Position numbers and translations under genes: made by a program. The notes beneath the pieces are model-generated. The model was not told the origin of the DNA. It worked only from the letters and a program-made list of their open reading frames with translations, and searched no databases. A DNA stretch of 31,950 nucleotides, from contig CALDWI010000067.1 in NCBI GenBank assembly GCA_937923795.1, forward strand, positions 1 through 31,950, written 5' to 3'. Shown piece after piece: positions 17,766 through 24,005 of the stretch (its first letter is position 1; every line of letters starts with the position of its first letter). Source of the stretch: an uncultured Collinsella sp. (GTDB lineage: Bacteria; Actinomycetota; Coriobacteriia; Coriobacteriales; Coriobacteriaceae).

Positions 17766-18068
17766 TTAGCGCGCAAGCGTAACGGTACGATCGGGAAACT
17801 CGATGCTTGCAACCAGTTTTCCGCCGAGGCTCTCTGCGTACCTGCTCAGCGTGTCGAGCCTCATCGAACCCAACTCCCCACGCTCGAGCTCGGATACACG
17901 TTTTTGAGAAACGCCCATCGACTGGGCGACCGACGCCTGTGTTAGATCTTTTAACCTGCGAATCTGAGCAAGCTTATAGGCTTCGATACGATCGCGAGTC
18001 CTCTCCTGCTCGGCGGTAATGGAGTCGCGTGTTATCCCGCGAGATTCCATATACTCATGCAGTTCCAT
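17766..18068 (-). CDS. XRE-family antitoxin (HigA-like)
   Basis: The 100-aa protein has a helix-turn-helix of the Xre/Cro type at about residues 43-66 (TQASVAQSMGVSQKRVSELE), and a C-terminal piece ending in ASIEFPDRTVTL, a tail often seen in HigA-type antitoxins. It overlaps the end of the toxin gene by 14 bases. Its ATG at 18068 has AAGGAGG upstream, inside the toxin gene, so the two are translationally linked. It is expected to neutralise the toxin and to bind the palindrome over the shared promoter. Confidence 0.85.
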   Translation of the reverse strand: MELHEYMESRGITRDSITAEQERTRDRIEAYKLAQIRRLKDLTQASVAQSMGVSQKRVSELERGELGSMRLDTLSRYAESLGGKLVASIEFPDRTVTLAR

Positions 18069-18450
18069 CTCGATCGAGCCTCCTTACGTGGCGACGGTAT
18101 ATTTGCTCGGCCCTTGGAATGTTGATCGCATACCAACCGTTCCATTTTGCCCTTGACGATCCCGCTCGCGACTTATCACCCGCCAATAGCAATACCGCCT
18201 GGCGCTTGGGGTCAAAGGCGAAGAGGATGCGAATCACCTGCCCACCACACGACGTCACTCTCAGCTCCTTTAAATGATGAAGCTTCGAGCCCTTTACGCG
18301 GTCAACCAGCGGACGACCAAGGCTGGGACCTTCCTTCTCGAGCACCAAAAGGTCTGCATAAATCTGCTTCAACGTAGCTTCATCCTGCTCATCAAGCCAA
18401 GGTTCAATGTAATCAAGCACGATACGGTACCGATGCAGCTGATTTGACAT
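18055..18450 (-). CDS. RelE/HigB-superfamily toxin (phage-derived Gp49-like)
   Basis: The 131-aa protein matches the Gp49-like/HigB toxin pattern: LGRPLVDRVKGSKLHHLKELR, visible in parts at about residues 44-64, then GQVIRILFAFDP and VLLLAGDKS, and a late WNGWYAINIPRAEQIY. These toxins usually cleave mRNA on the ribosome. The toxin gene comes first and the antitoxin second, which is the higBA order rather than the relBE order. The ATG at 18450 follows GAAGGAGAAAGG. The activity is inferred from the family and from pairing with the Xre gene. Confidence 0.85.
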   Translation of the reverse strand: MSNQLHRYRIVLDYIEPWLDEQDEATLKQIYADLLVLEKEGPSLGRPLVDRVKGSKLHHLKELRVTSCGGQVIRILFAFDPKRQAVLLLAGDKSRAGSSRAKWNGWYAINIPRAEQIYRRHVRRLDRDGTA

Positions 18451-18459
18451 ACCTTTCTC

Positions 18460-18492
18460 CTTCTATAGTAGAAGTTTTACGGTATATTGCAA
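18460..18492 (-). promoter_or_regulatory. Toxin-antitoxin promoter with overlapping operator palindrome
   Basis: On the minus strand TTGCAA (18487-18492) and TACTAT (18465-18470) are 16 bases apart. The palindrome CTTCTA-tag-TAGAAG (18460-18474) covers the -10 box, the expected place for autorepression by the Xre antitoxin. A TTGCGCAA palindrome lies just upstream at about 18501-18508. Confidence 0.7.
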
Positions 18493-18525
18493 GGACAAAC
18501 TTGCGCAAATGTCTATTTATTCAGC

Positions 18526-19776
18526 TTAAATACGCTGTTTGGGCTCGGTGACGATGGCTCGGACGATGCGGGGGCGATCGGTGAGGTCGTGGACGATACG
18601 CACGTCCGAAAGGCCTGCCTGGCGACAGAGCTCGGCGGCGGCGTCGAGGGCACCCTCGTAGAGCTCGCAGGCAAACAGGCCGCCGGCGCGCAGCATGTAA
18701 GGCGCCGCATTGAGCAGGCGGCGGAAGATATCGAGGCCGTCGGCGCCGCCCTCAAGCGCCAGGTCGGGCTCGAAGTCCTTGACCTCGTGCGGCAGTGAGC
18801 GCATGACGTCGGTCGGAATGTAGGGCGGATTGGAGACAAGCACATCAAAGGTGCCCCACTCTTCGCGGGGAATGGAACTCACCAGGTTGGTGAGGCTAAA
18901 GGCGACCTCATCGGATGTGAGACCGAGCGCGTCGCGGTTTTTGGTGGCCAGATCGATAGCGCGCGGCTCGATATCGGTGGCGGTGCAGGTAACGTGGCCG
19001 CGGCGCTCCCAGGCAAGGGAGAGCGAGATGCAGCCCGTGCCGCAGCCGACCTCGAGAACGCGGGCAATGCGGGGCTCGGCTGGGGCAGGCGAAGCGGCAT
19101 CCTGAGCTGAAGCCGTCTCCTGGTCGGCACCCTCGATGGCGATGCCGTATTCGTCGAGCTCGGACTCGGCGGCTTCCGCGACTTCGGCTTCTGCTGCCTG
19201 CGCGGCGGCTTCTTCGGCCTCGCGGTCGGCCAGCTCCTCGGCATAGGCACGGCTGCCGAGCACGTCGCTACCCAGCGCAGCCTCATCGGCGGCCGTCAGG
19301 TTGGCGGCACGGCGCTCGGCGGTCGCGCGTTCGTCTGCCAGCGCGGCCTCAGCCTTGCGTGCCTCCTCGACCCCATCGTTCCAAGGCAGCTCAACACGCT
19401 GACGGGCAGCAGCCTCGGGGCTCAGCACCTCGGCATCCAGATAATTGAGGACTTCCTCGACGAGCATCTCGGTTTCAGGGCGCGGAATGAGCACACCGGG
19501 AGCGCACGCGACGTCGATCATGCGAAACTGCGTGCTGCCCGTGATGTATTGCAGCGGCTCGCCCTTAGCGCGGCGGACAACGGCCGCATGCATGGTCTCG
19601 AGCTGGGCCGCGTTAAGCGTCTCGTCCATACGCATATATAGGTCAATACGCGCCAGGCCCGTGGCGGCGCACAGCAGCCACTCGGCAGAAAGACGGGGGT
19701 GCTCCTCGCCGCGCTCGGCCAGGTACTCCTTGGTCCACTCGAGACAACGCTTGATGGTCCAAATCTCGTTTGCCAT
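18526..19776 (-). CDS. prmC: Peptide chain release factor N5-glutamine methyltransferase with a large acidic insertion
   Basis: PrmC methylates the glutamine of the GGQ motif in release factors, using S-adenosylmethionine. The helical N-terminal domain (residues 1-90) leads to IPRPETEMLVEEVLN (97-111). The SAM site VLEVGCGTGCIS is at 240-251 and the catalytic VSNPPY at 314-319. Between residues about 115 and 236 sits an insertion of about 120 residues rich in Ala and Glu, predicted to be helical or disordered. The protein is therefore 416 aa, whereas E. coli PrmC is 277 aa and has only a short linker here. The start is the ATG at 19776, with GGGAGGG upstream. It lies downstream of prfA on the same strand but is separated from it by 637 bases of repeats and AT-rich sequence. 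Confidence 0.93.
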   Translation of the reverse strand: MANEIWTIKRCLEWTKEYLAERGEEHPRLSAEWLLCAATGLARIDLYMRMDETLNAAQLETMHAAVVRRAKGEPLQYITGSTQFRMIDVACAPGVLIPRPETEMLVEEVLNYLDAEVLSPEAAARQRVELPWNDGVEEARKAEAALADERATAERRAANLTAADEAALGSDVLGSRAYAEELADREAEEAAAQAAEAEVAEAAESELDEYGIAIEGADQETASAQDAASPAPAEPRIARVLEVGCGTGCISLSLAWERRGHVTCTATDIEPRAIDLATKNRDALGLTSDEVAFSLTNLVSSIPREEWGTFDVLVSNPPYIPTDVMRSLPHEVKDFEPDLALEGGADGLDIFRRLLNAAPYMLRAGGLFACELYEGALDAAAELCRQAGLSDVRIVHDLTDRPRIVRAIVTEPKQRI

Positions 19777-20168
19777 GGGGCCCTCCCCTCTTAAGCGCCG
19801 AACGGCGCGCGAATGTCGGAGCAGATTGTAAGCGAGGCCAGCGCTTGGCAAGGGGCGATTGAAGGCGATTATCGAGAATCAGCCCAGATTTTTGCTTGGA
19901 ACCTGCCTGAAGTGCTCATTCGTCGACGTCAAAATCTGCATTCGTCAAGCTTTTGGCAAGGTTGACCCAAAACTGACCAATATCTAACCAAGAACTTGCC
20001 AAATCACTTGACGTGCGACGCATCAAAAAATGACACGCGACTTCTTGAACGATTTTTTGAGCATTATTTTCAATAGCAGATGAAGACTGTTAATTACTTT
20101 GAGCAGGTAGGCAACTTAATTTCTAACAAAGCAGATTAAATAAACTCGAAAAGTAATTTACCCAACCT
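19777..20168. other. Gene-free, partly AT-rich stretch upstream of prmC
   Basis: No coding sequence is supported here. From about 19880 to 20160 the base composition turns clearly AT-rich compared with the neighbours. It contains an imperfect long inverted repeat (19943-20013), three TTGGCAAG sites (19845-19852, 19953-19960 and, reversed, 19995-20002), and a short AATTACTTT / AAAGTAATT pair (20092-20158). A prmC promoter probably lies here, but no convincing -35/-10 pair was found. Confidence 0.6.
19943..20013. repeat. Imperfect long inverted repeat upstream of prmC
   Basis: CGTCAAG plus TTTGGCAAG on the left (19943-19963) match CTTGCCAAA plus CTTGACG on the right (19993-20013). Small internal differences interrupt the stem, and the loop is about 29 nt. 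It could be an operator pair or the base of an RNA hairpin. Confidence 0.6.
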
Positions 20169-20195
20169 AGTCATTTAAGAACGTCCCCAATGACT
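20169..20195 (+). repeat. 27-nt hairpin repeat, AGTCRTT...AAYGACT family, copy 2
   Basis: AGTCATT and AATGACT pair perfectly around TAAGAACGTCCCC. Copy 1 has AGTCGTT here, so the terminal pairing is kept by a wobble change. The large structured element follows at once, as at copy 1. Confidence 0.85.
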
Positions 20196-20410
20196 ACATC
20201 TAAGGCGCCGCAGGTTGAGCATACCGCATCCGCAGCAAGGCAACGCCGCAGGCAGAGGACGGACAGCGAGCGACGTCCAGAGTGAACAAGTTGGCATGAA
20301 AAAGGCAAGGCATAGACCTTCTGGTCATGCCTTGCCTTTTGAATGACAAATTGTCGCTCTGGGCGGCGCGCAGCGTCAAGCCGTTACGCGGTTTGGCAAA
20401 ACCGCGTAAC
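20196..20410 (-). repeat. Large structured repeat element near the prfA stop, copy 2
   Basis: It has the same plan as 4596-4762. The blocks CGCAGGTTGAG, GAGGACGG, CAGCGAGCG and GCGCAGCGTCAAGC are shared, with an extra ~40-nt partial duplication near the left end. The central hairpin 20300-20340 is AAAAGGCAAGGCAT-(A bulge)-GACC, loop TTCT, GGTC-ATGCCTTGCCTTTT. It has the same apex and bulge position as copy 1 but an unrelated, still complementary stem. The outer stem (CCAGAG at 20277 with CTCTGG at 20357) also differs from copy 1 and still pairs. The terminal hairpin 20383-20410 is identical in its arms to copy 1. It lies 3 bases from the prfA stop codon and may act as its terminator. Confidence 0.85.
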
Positions 20411-20413
20411 CCA

Positions 20414-21481
20414 CTACACAGCCTGTGCCAGCTTCTCGGCTCGCTCGGCGGCGGCGAGCGCCTCGATGACGGTGCCGAGCTGATCGCCCAGAAGGACGCC
20501 GTTGTAGGTGGAGTTGAAACCGATGCGGTGATCGGTCACGCGGTCCTGGGGTTGGTTGTAGGTACGGATCTTCTCGGAACGGTTGCCGTGGCCGATCTGG
20601 CTCTGGCGCTCGGCACCAAGCTCTGCCTGCTGCTTCTCGAGCTCCATCTCATACAGACGAGCACGCAGCATCTGCATGCAGACCTCGCGGTTCTGAATCT
20701 GGGAGCGCTGCTCCTGCGACTGCACCACGGTGTTGGTGGGCAAGTGGGTGATGCGCACGGCGGAGTAGGTAGTGTTAACGCACTGACCGCCAGGGCCGGA
20801 GGCGCAGTAGGTGTCGATGCGCAGGTCGGACTGGTTGATCTGGACGTCAATTTCCTCGGCCTCGGGAAGTACGGCGACGGTAGCCGTGGAGGTCTGAATG
20901 CGGCCCTGGGACTCGGTCTTGGGAACGCGCTGGACGCGATGCACGCCGGACTCGAACTTCATGACGGAGTAGACGCGGTCGCCCTCGACCTTGAACTCGA
21001 TGGACTTAAAGCCGCCGGCCTCGCTGGGGCTGGAATCGAGTACGGTGGTCTTCCAGCCACGCGACTCGCAGAAACGCTGGTACATCTTGTACAGGTCGCC
21101 GGCGAAGATGGCCGCCTCGTCGCCACCGGCGGCGGAGCGGATCTCGACGATGGTGTTCTTGTCGTCGTTGGGGTCGCTCGGGATGAGCATGTACTTGATA
21201 TCTTCCTCGAGCTGGGGAAGCTTGGCCTCGTTTTCGGAGATGTCCATCTGGAGCATCTCCTTCTCATCGGCATCGGTAGTATCGTGGAGCATTTCCTTGG
21301 CAGCCTCGATGTCGTCGAGCGCGCCGATGTACTCGCGCGAGGCAGCAATGAGGTCGGACTGGTGCGCGTACTCCTTGTTGAGACGCGTGAACTCCTTGAT
21401 ATCGGAGGCGACGGCCGGGTCGGAAAGCTTCTTCTCGAGCTCCTCGTAGGCCTTGATGATCTTTTCGAGCTTGTCGCGCAT
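20414..21481 (-). CDS. prfA: Peptide chain release factor 1
   Basis: RF1 ends translation at UAA and UAG. The 355-aa protein has the GGQ motif at residues 231-233 (SGPGGQCVNTT) and the stop-codon-reading tripeptide PKT at 187-189, in RVPKTESQGRIQTS. The PxT form marks it as RF1, not RF2 (SPF). The start is the ATG at 21481, preceded by AAAGGAG. A longer open frame upstream to 21655 is non-coding by content. The gene itself ends in TAG. An 8-codon leader ORF lies 80 bases upstream. prmC, whose product modifies this GGQ, is the next gene downstream. Confidence 0.96.
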   Translation of the reverse strand: MRDKLEKIIKAYEELEKKLSDPAVASDIKEFTRLNKEYAHQSDLIAASREYIGALDDIEAAKEMLHDTTDADEKEMLQMDISENEAKLPQLEEDIKYMLIPSDPNDDKNTIVEIRSAAGGDEAAIFAGDLYKMYQRFCESRGWKTTVLDSSPSEAGGFKSIEFKVEGDRVYSVMKFESGVHRVQRVPKTESQGRIQTSTATVAVLPEAEEIDVQINQSDLRIDTYCASGPGGQCVNTTYSAVRITHLPTNTVVQSQEQRSQIQNREVCMQMLRARLYEMELEKQQAELGAERQSQIGHGNRSEKIRTYNQPQDRVTDHRIGFNSTYNGVLLGDQLGTVIEALAAAERAEKLAQAV

Positions 21482-21561
21482 GACGGACTCCTTTATATGC
21501 GTGAAGGTGAAAATCGGCAGAATTGATGGGGCGCGGGGCGCCGCTGCGGGGGTAAGCCCAG

Positions 21562-21588
21562 CTAGAACATGTCGATCTTCAGATACAT
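21562..21588 (-). CDS. Putative leader peptide MYLKIDMF upstream of prfA
   Basis: A nine-codon reading frame (eight residues plus TAG) begins with ATG at 21588, six bases after GAAGGG, a spacing as good as that of real genes here. It is in a different frame from prfA and ends 80 bases before the prfA ATG. Its stop is UAG, a codon read by RF1, so slow termination when RF1 is scarce could influence prfA expression. That role is inference, and chance occurrence is possible. Confidence 0.4.
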   Translation of the reverse strand: MYLKIDMF

Positions 21589-21675
21589 GCGCATCCCTTC
21601 GCGTATGGGGTACATAATTGCGGTCTAACCCATATATGATAGCGTGCGCAGGCAAACCTGCATATAACCCGCACG

Positions 21676-21710
21676 GAATCTGACAAAGGGACAGTCCCTT
21701 TGTCAGATTC
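21676..21710 (-). repeat. Perfect stop-abutting palindrome, TGACAAAGGGA family, copy 1
   Basis: GAATCTGACAAAGGGA (21676-21691) and TCCCTTTGTCAGATTC (21695-21710) form a perfect 16-bp stem with a CAG loop. The last base is shared with the TAG stop codon of the M20 peptidase gene, so the hairpin begins in the stop codon itself. Relatives lie at 26269-26299 and 28313-28345. Confidence 0.9.
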
Positions 21711-23125
21711 TAGAGCTTGTGGAGCAGGGCGATGAGGAAGCGGACACCCTGGAGGTAGGCGCGGCGGGTGATGCGCTCGTTGGTGCCGTGGACGCCGCGA
21801 TCACACTCGTCGTCATCAACCACAAAGGCCGAGAAGCGAATGCACTCAGGGCAAATGTGCTGGTAGTTGGCAGCGTCGGTCGCACCGATCACGGTCGAGG
21901 GCACAATTGCCACTGGCTCGAATGATCCGTTTTCCTCCATCCCCTTTGGATCACGGAAATAGCGGACGGCGATGGAGCGAACCGCCTCGAGACCGGGACC
22001 ACCGATGCGCGGGGACGGCGAGGGTTCGGAGCTGCTGGGGCCCAGCTCCACTTCGACACGACCGGCAAGGTCCGCCCCGGCAACCGCCTCACGGCAGCGC
22101 GCCACAACGTCGGCCACGCTCGTGCCCTCGAGCATGCGGAAGTTAATGTTGGCCCACATATCCTGCGGCATTACGTTGGCGCCGGTGCTGCCACCCTCGA
22201 TCTGCGTGGGCGCGCAGGTGGTCGTCACCAGCGGATAGAGCTTCTTGCTGGCGAGGCAATCGCGGACAATAGCATCCCCGTTTGCGGCAATTTCATCGGC
22301 CGTGTAGAGCCCCAACTCGACGAGCTGGGCGGCAAGCAAGTCGGTCACGCGCGTCGGCCACTCGATATCGCAGATTGCGGTGATGGCACGGCTGAGCACC
22401 TCAAGCGACGTGCCGCCGTAGGGGTTGGAAGAATGTCCACCCACACTCTTTGTCTTGAGCACAATGTCGGCATAGCCCTTCTCCGCGAGGTCGGCGTGCA
22501 TGAGCCAACCCTCGCCCGCGCTGTACTCGGCAGCCGGAACGATGCGGTAGTCGCCCTCGTCGATCAGGAACTCGAGCTCAATGCCGCGCTCCTCGAGCGC
22601 GCGGCCGATGGCGCCGGCGCCGCGCTGCGTCGTCTCCTCGTCCTGGCCAAAGGCCAGGAGCAGCGTCCGCTCGTGCTGCCAACCGTGCGCCAGCGCATAC
22701 TCGACAGCCTCGAGAATGCCTGCGACCTGGTCCTTCATGTCGATCGCGCCGCGGCCCCAGATGTAGGTGTCGTCCACGTGCCCGCTAAAGGGGGCATGCG
22801 TCCAGTCGGCCTCGGTACCGGGCACCACGGGGACCACGTCCATGTGGCCCATGAGCATGACGGGTTTGAGGGCAGGGTCGGAACCGCTAAGTGTCACCAA
22901 CAGCGAATGGTCGATAAGCTCGACCTCGCCCGCCGCAAATACGTGCGGCCAGGCCTGCTGCATATAGGCGCGCAGGTCGTCGAAGGGCTGCCAGTCCACC
23001 GCCTCGGCATCCATGCTCGAGATGGTCGGAAACGACAGCACGCGGCCCAAGCGCTCGCACGCGCCTGCCTCGTCTATATCGGCAAAATCGTCCTCATGCG
23101 CAAAGAAGCGCCAAACCTCGGCCAT
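21710..23125 (-). CDS. M20-family metallopeptidase
   Basis: This is a zinc-dependent carboxypeptidase or dipeptidase of the M20 family, probably cytoplasmic because no signal peptide is seen. The 471-aa protein shows LMGHMDVVP (metal His), WGRGAIDMKD (bridging Asp), AFGQDEETTQRGAG (catalytic Glu), LIDEGD, VGGHSSNPYGGTS in the lid domain, and a C-terminal GVHGTNERI (last metal His). Its substrate cannot be read from sequence. The start is the ATG at 23125, with AAAGGA upstream. It follows the ABC ATPase by 72 bases containing a hairpin, and is likely the last, weaker-expressed gene of the transporter operon. The stop codon is part of a palindrome. Confidence 0.9.
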   Translation of the reverse strand: MAEVWRFFAHEDDFADIDEAGACERLGRVLSFPTISSMDAEAVDWQPFDDLRAYMQQAWPHVFAAGEVELIDHSLLVTLSGSDPALKPVMLMGHMDVVPVVPGTEADWTHAPFSGHVDDTYIWGRGAIDMKDQVAGILEAVEYALAHGWQHERTLLLAFGQDEETTQRGAGAIGRALEERGIELEFLIDEGDYRIVPAAEYSAGEGWLMHADLAEKGYADIVLKTKSVGGHSSNPYGGTSLEVLSRAITAICDIEWPTRVTDLLAAQLVELGLYTADEIAANGDAIVRDCLASKKLYPLVTTTCAPTQIEGGSTGANVMPQDMWANINFRMLEGTSVADVVARCREAVAGADLAGRVEVELGPSSSEPSPSPRIGGPGLEAVRSIAVRYFRDPKGMEENGSFEPVAIVPSTVIGATDAANYQHICPECIRFSAFVVDDDECDRGVHGTNERITRRAYLQGVRFLIALLHKL

Positions 23126-23148
23126 GACATCCTTTCGATTGTGACGAC

Positions 23149-23172
23149 AAAGGCCGCCCCACGGGAGCGGCC
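23149..23172 (-). terminator. Terminator-like hairpin between the ABC ATPase and M20 peptidase genes
   Basis: On the minus strand GGCCGCTCC pairs with GGGGCGGCC around CGT (one wobble), followed by only TTTG. The short T run suggests partial termination, so the M20 gene could be read through at a lower level. Just before it is a second small hairpin (GCAACGC / GCGTTTGC region, 23175-23191). Confidence 0.55.
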
Positions 23173-23197
23173 CTGCAACGCAAGCGTTTGCGGTCGG

Positions 23198-23983
23198 TTA
23201 TTTGTCCTCGAGATAGCGAGAGAGGAACTCGCGAGTGCGCTGGTGTTTGGGGTTGCCGAAGAGCTCGGCCGGCGCGGCATCCTCGAGCACCACGCCCTTG
23301 TCCATAAAGACCACGCGGTCGGACACCGTGCGGGCAAAAGCCATCTCGTGCGTGACGACGACCATGGTCATGCCGTCGGCCGCAAGCTTGCGCATGACCT
23401 CGAGCACCTCGCCCACGATCTCGGGGTCGAGTGCGGAGGTCGGCTCGTCGAACAGCATGATCTGCGGATTCATGCACAGGGCGCGCGCGATGGCCACGCG
23501 CTGCTTTTGGCCACCGGACAGGCGACCCACGGCGGCATGCGCAAACTTTTCGAGCCCCACGCTCGTCAAATGCTCCATCGCGACCTTCTCGGCCTCGGCC
23601 TTGCTCATCTTTTTGAGCGTGACGGGCGCAAGCGTGCAGTTGTCGAGCACGTCCATGTTGTTGAACAGGTTAAAGCCCTGGAACACCATGCCGATGTCCT
23701 CGCGGAGTTTATTGATATTGCAGCGCTCGGCCGTGAGGTCCTGGCCGTGGAACCAGATGTGGCCCGCGTCCGGGGTCTCGAGCAGGTTGAGGCAGCGCAG
23801 GAAGGTCGACTTGCCCGAGCCCGAGGCGCCGATAATGGTAACGACCTCGCCGGGGTTAACGGACAGGTCGATGCCCTTGAGCACCTCGAGCGAGCCGAAG
23901 CTCTTGCGCAGGCCCTCGACGCGGATGAGTGGCTCATTGGCCTGTGCGGCGGCCGCGGTGCCGGTAGTGGCGATATCTGCCAT
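23198..23983 (-). CDS. Amino-acid ABC transporter ATP-binding protein
   Basis: This is the cytoplasmic motor of a polar-amino-acid importer. The 261-aa protein has Walker A GASGSGKST at residues 52-60, the Q-loop in MVFQGFNLF, the signature LSGGQKQRVAIARAL, Walker B IMLFDEPTSALD and the H-loop VVVTHEM, all in the GlnQ/HisP style. It carries about 17 extra N-terminal residues. The ATG at 23983 follows GAGGAG. An in-frame extension to 24058 would run into the permease gene. It is 22 bases behind the permease. Confidence 0.95.
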   Translation of the reverse strand: MADIATTGTAAAAQANEPLIRVEGLRKSFGSLEVLKGIDLSVNPGEVVTIIGASGSGKSTFLRCLNLLETPDAGHIWFHGQDLTAERCNINKLREDIGMVFQGFNLFNNMDVLDNCTLAPVTLKKMSKAEAEKVAMEHLTSVGLEKFAHAAVGRLSGGQKQRVAIARALCMNPQIMLFDEPTSALDPEIVGEVLEVMRKLAADGMTMVVVTHEMAFARTVSDRVVFMDKGVVLEDAAPAELFGNPKHQRTREFLSRYLEDK

Positions 23984-24005
23984 GATGATTCTCCTCGTCT
24001 TGAGC

